Shown piece after piece: positions 1 through 4,697 of a stretch of 7,261 nucleotides of DNA. Below the pieces are notes generated by a model. It was not told the origin of the DNA and ran no database searches. It saw nothing but the letters and a program-made list of their open reading frames with translations. The position numbers were made by a program, and so were the translations under genes. This stretch comes from Alphaproteobacteria bacterium MarineAlpha9_Bin7. GTDB lineage: Bacteria; Pseudomonadota; Alphaproteobacteria; UBA7887. Every line of letters begins with the position of its first letter. Position 1 is the stretch's first letter. The stretch is from NCBI GenBank assembly GCA_002938115.1, contig PTKD01000101.1, forward strand, positions 1 to 7,261, written 5' to 3'.

Positions 1-333
1 AGATTTTAAATAACCGGAGCTTTGGTCTAGAATCCGGTATTTGATTTTTTCACGGTGGGCCTCAAGAGCATTGGCTCGGACATAACGCTGCATCACCTGG
101 TAAACGGCAATTTCACCCGTATATTTGAGTGCGCTCTCGCGCGTAAATCCAGACCCCTCTACTAACACCTGATCAACTGTTTCTGCCTCAGCCGAAAGCC
201 CAATTAGGCAAACAATAATCGCATATCCACAGCGACTTAGGTGCCTTTTGCCGCGCGACAGTATCCATAAGAGTCTCTGGCGGGGAGCAGGAGAGGGTTG
301 AGAGGTTGTATGTATTGATGGTTGGGTTCCCAT
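1..333 (-). CDS. Partial secreted or envelope protein, N-terminal 111 residues, FlgT/LPP20-like
   Basis: An open frame enters from the left edge on the minus strand and begins at an ATG at 333-331. The first 111 residues are visible and the C-terminus lies outside the window. The N-terminus is long and basic (about residues 18-36), followed by a hydrophobic stretch (about 37-47, YAIIVCLIGLS) and an AEA site near 48-50, consistent with a signal peptide. The following region (about 53-111) has an EGSGFTRESAL segment, an amphipathic helix-like stretch and a DQSSGYLKS ending. This resembles the N-terminal domain of FlgT/LPP20-type envelope proteins (alanine-rich helix, then an ILxxSxGYVxS-like strand). 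That match is from memory and is weak. A GAG lies 8 bases before the ATG, so the ribosome binding site is poor. The gene is divergent from the small plus-strand genes to its right. Function is unknown. Confidence 0.6.
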   Translation of the reverse strand, partial: MGTQPSIHTTSQPSPAPRQRLLWILSRGKRHLSRCGYAIIVCLIGLSAEAETVDQVLVEGSGFTRESALKYTGEIAVYQVMQRYVRANALEAHREKIKYRILDQSSGYLKS

Positions 334-410
334 TTGTCATGCTCAAGTTATGCGCCGTAGTTCTGAGGAAATAGATCCGCGTTGACCGTACCCTATCGGG
401 CGGTTTCGCG

Positions 411-427
411 GGAAATATTATATTTCC
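411..427. repeat. Inverted repeat GGAAATA-TTA-TATTTCC
   Basis: Two perfect 7-base arms flank a 3-base centre. It sits in the divergent region about 144 bases before the mini-ORF start. It could be a regulator binding site or a small hairpin. No matching regulator is identified in the window. Confidence 0.4.
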
Positions 428-462
428 AGAAGGCCAAAGGAGTAGGAATTTGTTAAGATAGG

Positions 463-491
463 TTGGAGGAATAAGATAAAAACGATAAAAT
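463..491 (+). promoter_or_regulatory. Possible sigma70-type promoter for the small cysteine-rich gene
   Basis: TTGGAG at 463-468 and TAAAAT at 486-491 are separated by 17 bases. The -10 box matches the consensus at five of six positions, but the -35 box at only three. The surrounding DNA is AT-rich, so chance matches are likely. A start near 498 would give a leader of about 70 bases before the mini-ORF at 571. Confidence 0.25.
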
Positions 492-518
492 TTCTTATAT
501 TTCAGAGATATAGATCTG

Positions 519-543
519 TTTTCTCATAATTTAGTAGAGAAAA
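519..543. repeat. Inverted repeat TTTTCTC ... GAGAAAA
   Basis: Perfect 7-base arms at 519-525 and 537-543 flank an 11-base AT-rich centre. It lies about 28 bases upstream of the 571 mini-ORF. It could be an operator or a weak hairpin in the transcript leader. Confidence 0.35.
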
Positions 544-570
544 GAAGAATTCTCAGACGGTAGGAGAGCC

Positions 571-627
571 ATGAAGGTGAGGCGTTTTAAGGTATGCCGA
601 GGCGTGGAGGGAAACGAGTTGCTATGA
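571..627 (+). CDS. 18-codon leader mini-ORF coupled to the cysteine-rich gene
   Basis: ATG at 571 follows AGGAG at 562-566 with a 4-base spacer, the clearest ribosome binding site in this part of the window. The ORF encodes the basic peptide MKVRRFKVCRGVEGNELL and stops with TGA at 625-627. The stop overlaps the ATG at 624 of the next gene as ATGA, a typical coupling arrangement. The peptide may have no function beyond delivering ribosomes to the next start. It is too short for any homology claim and could be a chance ORF. The strong Shine-Dalgarno plus the exact 4-base overlap are the reasons to list it. Confidence 0.4.
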   Translation: MKVRRFKVCRGVEGNELL

Positions 628-908
628 ATCACTTGATCAAGATGATGGGTGTGGCTGCTATTTTTGGTGTGATCGCTATTTCGGCCGTCACGGCCACGCC
701 GCCGCCAAATTATCCGGTGAAGGCATTTGACGCAGTGACCCAATGTATGGCGGACCCGACATGTGTGGTTCCGATCGAGGAGCGAGTCGATGGGGATGTG
801 GGACTGGCAGAGAATCTTACCTACCGAAATCCGGTTTGCGTATCAGGTTGTATTATTGTTTGTAGTATACATGCATGCTGGTGTGAGGCCGACGAAAAAT
901 GCGAATAA
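624..908 (+). CDS. Small secreted protein with eight cysteines, unknown function
   Basis: This 94-residue protein is not one I recognise. Residues 1-24 form a clear signal peptide: a short n-region with one Lys and one His, a hydrophobic core from about residue 8 to 21, and an AVTA cleavage site before TPPPNY. The mature part of about 70 residues carries eight cysteines at 41, 47, 72, 76, 80, 85, 87 and 93, six of them in the last 23 residues in a CxxxCxxxCxxxxCxC pattern. That suggests a disulfide-stabilised periplasmic or secreted protein, or a metal-binding one. There is no CxxCH haem motif. I chose ATG 624 because it gives a compact signal peptide, has GGAGGG 12 bases upstream, and overlaps the stop of the 571 mini-ORF. 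An in-frame ATG at 594 would add ten residues. The gene converges on soxYZ. Confidence 0.55.
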   Translation: MNHLIKMMGVAAIFGVIAISAVTATPPPNYPVKAFDAVTQCMADPTCVVPIEERVDGDVGLAENLTYRNPVCVSGCIIVCSIHACWCEADEKCE

Positions 909-948
909 GATGCATGAGGCCGAACAGTATGCAGCCCGGCTTAGACTT

Positions 949-964
949 CGGTCATGGAGGACCG
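949..964. repeat. Small inverted repeat between convergent genes
   Basis: CGGTC at 949-953 and GACCG at 960-964 form a 5-base-pair stem with a 6-base loop between the ends of the cysteine-rich gene and soxZ. There is no adjacent T-run on either strand, so it is at best a weak terminator. Confidence 0.2.
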
Positions 965-984
965 TGTTAGGACCTTTGCAACGG

Positions 985-1338
985 TTAGTCTGTTTCTGAA
1001 CCGGCTACTACGATTTCGGCGGATGCGGCTGTCTTGACGCCGTCCGATTCAAACCAAGTGATTTCAATTTTACCGGTCTCAAGGGCCTTTAACTTGAATC
1101 TCAGATAGGGATTGGTTGCCACGCCGTTGAACCAATCGGCGGAAAACACCAACTGCCCGTTGTAGTGACATTCACAACGTTCAATGAGGAAACGAGGAAT
1201 TAACTCACCGGTGTCAGGATTCCGGCGTCGCCCCGTCTGCATTACATGCTCGGCTAGGCACCTAACCTCGATGATCTCACCTTTTTGGGCCGTCTCAGGT
1301 ACTTTGAGCCGTCGGCGCCGGCTGTCATTGATTGCCAA
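985..1338 (-). CDS. soxZ: Thiosulfate oxidation carrier complex protein SoxZ
   Basis: SoxZ (117 residues) forms the SoxYZ heterodimer with SoxY in the periplasm; the pair carries the sulfur substrate through the Sox multienzyme pathway. The sequence shows the usual family features: a basic RRRRLKVP start, KGEIIEVRCLAEHVMQTG (about 19-36), IPRFLIERCECHYNG (about 47-61), VFSADWF (64-70), NPYLRFKLKA (76-85) and a final ITWFESDG strand region (93-100). SoxZ has no signal peptide of its own and is thought to be exported with the Tat-dependent SoxY; none is seen here. The start is TTG at 1338-1336. No in-frame ATG is available nearby, and AGGGGG at 1353-1348 sits 9 bases upstream, overlapping the soxY stop codon. 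The gap to soxY is 13 bases, so the two are co-transcribed. Length is slightly above the usual 105-110 residues because of a short polar tail. Confidence 0.95.
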   Translation of the reverse strand: MAINDSRRRRLKVPETAQKGEIIEVRCLAEHVMQTGRRRNPDTGELIPRFLIERCECHYNGQLVFSADWFNGVATNPYLRFKLKALETGKIEITWFESDGVKTAASAEIVVAGSETD

Positions 1339-1351
1339 GATTCAGTGCCCC

Positions 1352-1873
1352 CTAAATGCAGCCGCCGGCAGTGACACTTACAAATCGCTGTGTCATGCCC
1401 ACTGTACCGTCTGCCATGTTTGCCACGAACGTAAGCTCTGATGACGCGTGCATTCGGCATCGAAGCACGACAGAGGCTTCACCGCAGGCAGGCGTAAAGT
1501 GGTAACGGGCTATCTCAGGGGTTGGGTTCACCATGCCGATCACATGAACGGTTTTTGGGTAATCGTTGTTCGTCATAGAACAATTGACCGTAAACGAAGC
1601 GGGGACGGAGCTGCCATCCTCTGCAATATCTGGGACCGTGGCGTCGATCAGTCCCTCACGTACTGGCCGCCCTTGCAATACTTCTCTCACGATTCTTTGT
1701 GCCTTTTCGTAATTAATGGCTAATTCGGAATCTGGAGTTAAACGGGCCAGTGGGTCATCTCCCGGTGCCCCCGGTTCGGACGTTTGCGCTAGGACTTGCC
1801 CCTTTCCCAACACTAGCCCTATTGCTCCGGCACGGATGAGCAACTTTCTGCGATGTATGTTGATTTTGTTCAT
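1352..1873 (-). CDS. soxY: Thiosulfate oxidation carrier protein SoxY
   Basis: SoxY (173 residues) binds sulfur intermediates covalently on a C-terminal cysteine and presents them to SoxXA, SoxB and SoxCD in the periplasm. A Tat signal is visible: HRRKLLIR (R8, R9) followed by a hydrophobic stretch to about residue 23 and a QVLAQ cleavage region near 29-30. The mature domain shows the SoxY-type immunoglobulin-like core (about 85-168). The end reads VTAGGCI with the carrier cysteine at 172. The family norm is GGCGG, so here the last two glycines are replaced by one isoleucine. Three more cysteines (98, 130, 139) are present, whereas well-studied SoxY proteins usually have only the terminal one. 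The ATG at 1873-1871 is preceded by GGAG with a 4-base spacer. The gene is first in soxYZ and divergent from the FCSD operon. SoxXA, SoxB and SoxCD are not in the window. Confidence 0.93.
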   Translation of the reverse strand: MNKINIHRRKLLIRAGAIGLVLGKGQVLAQTSEPGAPGDDPLARLTPDSELAINYEKAQRIVREVLQGRPVREGLIDATVPDIAEDGSSVPASFTVNCSMTNNDYPKTVHVIGMVNPTPEIARYHFTPACGEASVVLRCRMHASSELTFVANMADGTVGMTQRFVSVTAGGCI

Positions 1874-1902
1874 TTCACTCCAACAGGTTCTCGTAAGATT
1901 TC

Positions 1903-1914
1903 ATGCCACGGCAT
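1903..1914. repeat. Palindrome ATGCC-AC-GGCAT
   Basis: Perfect 5-base arms flank a 2-base centre, 30 bases upstream of soxY. It is followed after three bases by a second palindrome at 1918-1929. The pair could be operator half-sites or a leader hairpin. Confidence 0.35.
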
Positions 1915-1917
1915 TAC

Positions 1918-1929
1918 CAAAATATTTTG
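1918..1929. promoter_or_regulatory. Palindrome CAAAATATTTTG, candidate operator of soxYZ
   Basis: This is a perfect 12-base palindrome 45 bases upstream of the soxY start. It overlaps the -10 position of a possible soxYZ-proximal promoter on the minus strand: TTGAGA (plus-strand coordinates 1946-1951) and AATATT (1921-1926), with a long 19-base spacer. Binding here would block that promoter. The regulator is not in the window. Confidence 0.35.
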
Positions 1930-1963
1930 TCTGCGGAACCGGAGGTCTCAAACTTCCCACCTG

Positions 1964-2002
1964 AATAAAGATAAAACCGGGGCTGCGGTTGTCACAGCCC
2001 CG
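1964..2002 (-). terminator. Rho-independent terminator-like hairpin upstream of soxY
   Basis: Read on the minus strand, CGGGGCTG (2002-1995) and CAGCCCCG (1985-1978) make a perfect 8-base-pair, GC-rich stem with a 9-base loop. One G follows, then TTTTATCTTTATT (1976-1964). This is the form of an intrinsic terminator for leftward transcription. It ends about 90 bases before soxY, so it either ends a short upstream transcript or acts as an attenuator in the soxYZ leader. An 8-base segment at 2048-2055 can pair instead with its 3' arm (1980-1987). Confidence 0.6.
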
Positions 2003-2007
2003 AGGTA

Positions 2008-2034
2008 CTAATCTCTGACTTCAGTAAAGATTAG
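2008..2034 (-). repeat. Stem-loop CTAATCT ... AGATTAG in the soxYZ leader
   Basis: Perfect 7-base arms at 2008-2014 and 2028-2034 flank a 13-base loop that itself contains CTGA and TCAG. On the minus strand it lies just before the terminator-like hairpin, separated by five bases, so the two would form consecutive hairpins in a leader RNA. Confidence 0.45.
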
Positions 2035-2066
2035 CCTATCAACTGTTCGCAGCCCAACTTCGTCAT
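2031..2066 (-). CDS. Possible 11-codon leader peptide ORF upstream of soxYZ
   Basis: On the minus strand an ATG at 2066-2064 opens a frame encoding MTKLGCEQLIG and stops with TAA at 2033-2031. It covers the segment (2055-2048) that can pair with the terminator 3' arm and stops inside the next stem-loop. It includes a cysteine codon. No Shine-Dalgarno sequence is visible upstream, so translation is doubtful. It is listed because its position is what a translational attenuator would need. Confidence 0.2.
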   Translation of the reverse strand: MTKLGCEQLIG

Positions 2067-2081
2067 GGGGGCACGGCAAGG

Positions 2082-2093
2082 TCGAAACTTCGA
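2082..2093. repeat. Inverted repeat TCGAA-AC-TTCGA
   Basis: Perfect 5-base arms flank a 2-base centre. It lies near the predicted start of the soxYZ leader transcript (about 2096) and could be an operator or a small 5' hairpin. Confidence 0.3.
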
Positions 2094-2102
2094 ACGGATG
2101 GT

Positions 2103-2131
2103 ATTTTAAACGCTTGAATCGGCGTGCACAA
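2103..2131 (-). promoter_or_regulatory. Candidate distal promoter of soxYZ
   Basis: On the minus strand, TTGTGC (2131-2126) and TAAAAT (2108-2103) are 17 bases apart. The -10 box matches the consensus at five of six positions, the -35 box at three. A start near 2096 would place the stem-loop, the terminator-like hairpin and the 11-codon ORF all within the leader RNA. The match is modest and untested. Confidence 0.3.
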
Positions 2132-2137
2132 TCATTC

Positions 2138-2173
2138 ATCAATCGGCAGGTGTGGAAAAAGTTATAGATTGAT
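2138..2173. repeat. Spaced inverted repeat ATCAATC ... GATTGAT
   Basis: Perfect 7-base arms at 2138-2144 and 2167-2173 are separated by 22 bases. It lies between the candidate soxYZ promoter and the FCSD start and could be a pair of half-sites for a shared regulator. It could also be chance. Confidence 0.3.
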
Positions 2174-2258
2174 ACTACCGGGCTTCTCGCGGAGGATTTC
2201 CTCTGATAGCATCGCGCTCCCGCGATTTATACCGTGCTCGGGAGCAAAGGGTTTACGA

Positions 2259-3722
2259 GTGGGATTGAAAGGGAAATTGAAGAAAGTGGGAAAGAATTTA
2301 TCACGAAGGAATTTTTTATTGGGGACGGCCGGTGCCACGGCCGGAATGGTGCTTGCTGGAACTGACCGCAAAACCCCTCTCGCGGACGTTGATCCAAACA
2401 CAGGTCTTATGCGGGATGGAATCCCCATACGGCCGCCGACGCTTATCGTTGAAAATAAGGCTGAACTGCCGCCGAAGAGGGGGCTTCGTGCCGTAGTCGT
2501 TGGGGGTGGCTGGGGCGGCTTGACCATAGCGAAGCACCTCAAGTTAAGGGTTCCCGAGATGGAGGTAGTCGTTATTGAACGACGATCGATGTTTATGTCG
2601 TGCCCGATCAGCAATCTTTGGCTGGCCGGTTTGGTGGATTTTGATTTTATTACTCATAGCTTCGTCGACGCGGCGCGCAACAATAATTACCTGTTTTTCC
2701 AAGCCACCGTTTTGGATGTCGACCGCGAAAAAAAGCTCGTGTACACCGAACAAGGTTACATGGAGTATGACTATCTCGTTCTTTCCCCAGGCATAGACTA
2801 TGACTACGGCGCTATCGGTGTCCATGATGCGGAGGAGAGGTCCGAGCTAATGCATCGGTACCCAGCGGCATTTAAGCCTGGCTCTGAGCACATCACCCTG
2901 AAGGATAAAATAGATAACTTTGAAAAAGGTTTATTCCTTCTGACGGTTCCCAGTGGCAACTATCGCTGCCTGCCGGCACCATATGAGCGTACTTGTATGA
3001 TTGCCTCAGTCTTCAAACGAAAAAAGATCCCGGCAAAAGTTCTGCTCCTTGATCACACGCACGACATCAAAATTAAGGGTGTGGGATTTCATGCTGCGTT
3101 CGACGAATTGTATAAGGACTACATAGAATACGTCCCCTCTGTAAGTCTTGTTAAAGTTGATCTGGACAGAAAGAGTGTCAGTGACGAGTTTGATGATTAT
3201 CAGTTTGACGACGCCGCAATTTATCCCCGTATCCGCGCGTCACGTTTGATTGAGCACTTGGGACTTGTTCAGGACGCAAGCCCACAAAAGGAAGCGCGAA
3301 TTGATATGCACCGGAATCACATTCACGATGATAGGCACGTCTACGTAATCGGGGACTCGCGTTCCACTGGATATTCCAAAAGCGGCAGCACTGCCCAAGC
3401 TGAGGCGCGTTATGTGGCGAAAGTCATTGCCGGACGCATCAAGGGAGTAGAGATCCCATGGGAGAGCCCGGACACCAGTTGTTATTCAATGGTAGGAGCG
3501 GAGCCGATGGAAGCAATTTATTTTGGCTCGAAATATTTACACCCGCAGAGTGCTGGCACTGCCATGGACAACGAGCGTTTCAGAGATTACTGGATTGATA
3601 GTGGAGTGGCGTTTGCGTGGCGAGATCGTAACATGAACCGAAGTGCAGAGATGGGGCATGAGATGATCGGTTGGGCACTTACCCATTACGCCGAAATGTT
3701 TGGAAGTGCCGAAATGTTTTAA
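2259..3722 (+). CDS. fccB: FCSD flavoprotein subunit (FccB/SoxF-like), Tat-exported
   Basis: This periplasmic FAD protein (487 residues from the chosen start) is related to the flavoprotein subunit of flavocytochrome c sulfide dehydrogenase, which oxidises sulfide to sulfur or polysulfide and passes electrons to a c-type cytochrome. A Tat signal is visible: SRRNFLLG (R16, R17) then a hydrophobic stretch. The FAD-binding VVVGGGWGG lies at 79-87, the SCPISNL segment carries C115 (equivalent to the FAD-linked cysteine of FccB), and RCLPAPYER carries C237. C408 is in TSCYSMV, and the second flavin motif VYVIGD is at 361-366. The spacings C115-C237 and C237-C408 fit the redox disulfide pair of FccB. 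I chose GTG 2259 because AAAGGG lies 7 bases upstream and it gives a normal Tat n-region; TTG 2277 is an alternative. The frame is open back to 2124. No cytochrome subunit is adjacent. Confidence 0.9.
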   Translation: MGLKGKLKKVGKNLSRRNFLLGTAGATAGMVLAGTDRKTPLADVDPNTGLMRDGIPIRPPTLIVENKAELPPKRGLRAVVVGGGWGGLTIAKHLKLRVPEMEVVVIERRSMFMSCPISNLWLAGLVDFDFITHSFVDAARNNNYLFFQATVLDVDREKKLVYTEQGYMEYDYLVLSPGIDYDYGAIGVHDAEERSELMHRYPAAFKPGSEHITLKDKIDNFEKGLFLLTVPSGNYRCLPAPYERTCMIASVFKRKKIPAKVLLLDHTHDIKIKGVGFHAAFDELYKDYIEYVPSVSLVKVDLDRKSVSDEFDDYQFDDAAIYPRIRASRLIEHLGLVQDASPQKEARIDMHRNHIHDDRHVYVIGDSRSTGYSKSGSTAQAEARYVAKVIAGRIKGVEIPWESPDTSCYSMVGAEPMEAIYFGSKYLHPQSAGTAMDNERFRDYWIDSGVAFAWRDRNMNRSAEMGHEMIGWALTHYAEMFGSAEMF

Positions 3723-3737
3723 TGGTGGTTCTGAGTC

Positions 3738-4697
3738 TTGCAAATTAAACCCTATCTTCGTGTTTGTGTGGGAAAATTAACCACTTCCTGGGTTGGTATA
3801 GTTTCCTTACCGATGATTGCCGCAGGATTCCTTTGCGTGAATTTGTTCTGTGCCGTGGCGACTGCCTCTGATTTATATTCAGTCGGAGAGAGATTTCGTG
3901 ACTGTTCAGTGTGTCCGGAAATGGTCGTGGTGCCCGGCGGTAATTTCATGATGGGTTCTCCTCCTCAGGAAATGGGGCGTACCCATCAGGAAGGCCCCCA
4001 ACATAGGGTTCTAGTGCCGAAGTCTTTCGCAATAGCTCTTTATGAAACGAAAATTTCGGAATGGAAGAGCTGTGTATCTGAGGGTGCGTGTGATTTGGGT
4101 GTGCACGCACAATCAGAAGGCGGTTCAAAGGTTGGTTGGCGGGAGTGGAAGCGAACACATCCGGCCGTTGAGATTAGCTGGGATGATAGCAAAAAATATG
4201 TGGCATGGTTGACATCTAAAACTGCTTTTGAGTACCGCCTTCCAACTGAAGCGGAATGGGAACATGCTGCAAGAGGCGGGACTACCGAGGCGCGATTTTG
4301 GGATCAGTTGGAAGGTATGGCTTGCGAGTTTGCAAATCTAACTGGACAGAATAGTTGCAGTGACGGGTATGAGGAAGGCGCACCGGTGGGCTCCTACCGG
4401 GCAAATGCGTTCGGTCTTTATGACATGTTAGGTAACGTCGCCGAATGGGTGGAGGATTGTTGGCATGAAAGCTACGACCGGGCACCAACAGACGGCAGAG
4501 CTCGAACCCGAGCCCCGGACATGGCAAACGGTGGATCTGCTGATGCATACTCTGTCGGTGACTGTAATCAGAAGGTCTATCGTGGCGGCGATTGGCACAG
4601 CGCCCCGCACGAAGCACGGTCCGCTAGTCGTGCTGGTATGAGTAAGGAAGCAAAAAGCAAATATATAGGCCTTCGAATTGTTAGGGCTTTGCCGTGA
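3738..4697 (+). CDS. Exported SUMF1 (FGE-sulfatase fold) protein, non-canonical
   Basis: This 319-residue protein has the SUMF1/EgtB/PvdO fold. An N-terminal signal or anchor segment (about 18-43, ending AVATAS) is followed by the family start CPEMVVVPGGNFMMGS (59-74), ALYETKISEW (100-109), HPAVEISWDD (141-150), RLPTEAEWEHAARGG (167-181), GLYDMLGNVAEWVEDCW (226-242), VYRGGDWHSAP (280-290) and YIGLRIVR (309-316). True formylglycine-generating enzymes carry two catalytic cysteines just after the RGGS motif. Here the first is serine (S288) and the segment with the second is missing, so FGE activity is unlikely. CSVC at 56-59 is not a haem motif. The TTG start at 3738 is preceded by GGTGG at about 9 bases, supplies K and R residues before the hydrophobic core, and leaves a 15-base gap after the FCSD gene. 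The stop overlaps the next start. It may be a periplasmic partner of the FCSD protein. Confidence 0.85.
   Translation: MQIKPYLRVCVGKLTTSWVGIVSLPMIAAGFLCVNLFCAVATASDLYSVGERFRDCSVCPEMVVVPGGNFMMGSPPQEMGRTHQEGPQHRVLVPKSFAIALYETKISEWKSCVSEGACDLGVHAQSEGGSKVGWREWKRTHPAVEISWDDSKKYVAWLTSKTAFEYRLPTEAEWEHAARGGTTEARFWDQLEGMACEFANLTGQNSCSDGYEEGAPVGSYRANAFGLYDMLGNVAEWVEDCWHESYDRAPTDGRARTRAPDMANGGSADAYSVGDCNQKVYRGGDWHSAPHEARSASRAGMSKEAKSKYIGLRIVRALP

Larger units (their letters stand above)
334..570. other. Divergent non-coding region, AT-rich right half
   Basis: This stretch separates the leftward partial gene from the rightward small ORFs. I see no credible coding sequence in it. The right half (about 410-550) is AT-rich and holds two inverted repeats, listed separately, and a possible promoter. 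It is probably the control region for the transcript that starts with the 571 mini-ORF. For the leftward gene I see no convincing promoter. Confidence 0.5.
1874..2258. other. Divergent control region between soxYZ and the FCSD operon
   Basis: This 385-base stretch separates the two sulfur-oxidation transcription units. From the soxY side it holds two short palindromes (1903-1914, 1918-1929), a terminator-like hairpin (1964-2002, minus strand), a second stem-loop (2008-2034), a possible 11-codon ORF (2031-2066, minus), an inverted repeat (2082-2093), a candidate soxYZ promoter (2103-2131) and a longer-spaced inverted repeat (2138-2173). I found no convincing promoter for the rightward FCSD operon. 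The plus-strand frame is open from 2124 to the FCSD gene, but I regard that part as untranslated. Confidence 0.6.

Noticed and set aside
1184..1964. Plus-strand open frames across soxYZ
   Set aside because: They lie opposite well-supported SoxZ and SoxY sequences and show no family features.
2124..2258. In-frame 45-codon extension of the FCSD protein from GTG 2124
   Set aside because: It would place a long unrelated segment before the Tat signal, overlaps the candidate soxYZ promoter, and has no ribosome binding site. GTG 2259 has an AAAGGG 7 bases upstream and gives a normal Tat n-region.
2162..2614. 150-codon open frame on the minus strand opposite the FCSD N-terminus
   Set aside because: It lies antisense to a well-supported FAD-binding domain and its translation shows no recognisable domain.
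3903..3914. CSVC as a haem-binding site that could replace the missing FCSD cytochrome
   Set aside because: The motif needs CxxCH; the next residue is proline, and this CxxCPEMVVVPGG start is normal for SUMF1-fold proteins.
3738..4697. Annotation as an active formylglycine-generating enzyme (sulfatase maturase)
   Set aside because: The catalytic cysteine pair is absent at the expected position, so only fold membership is claimed.
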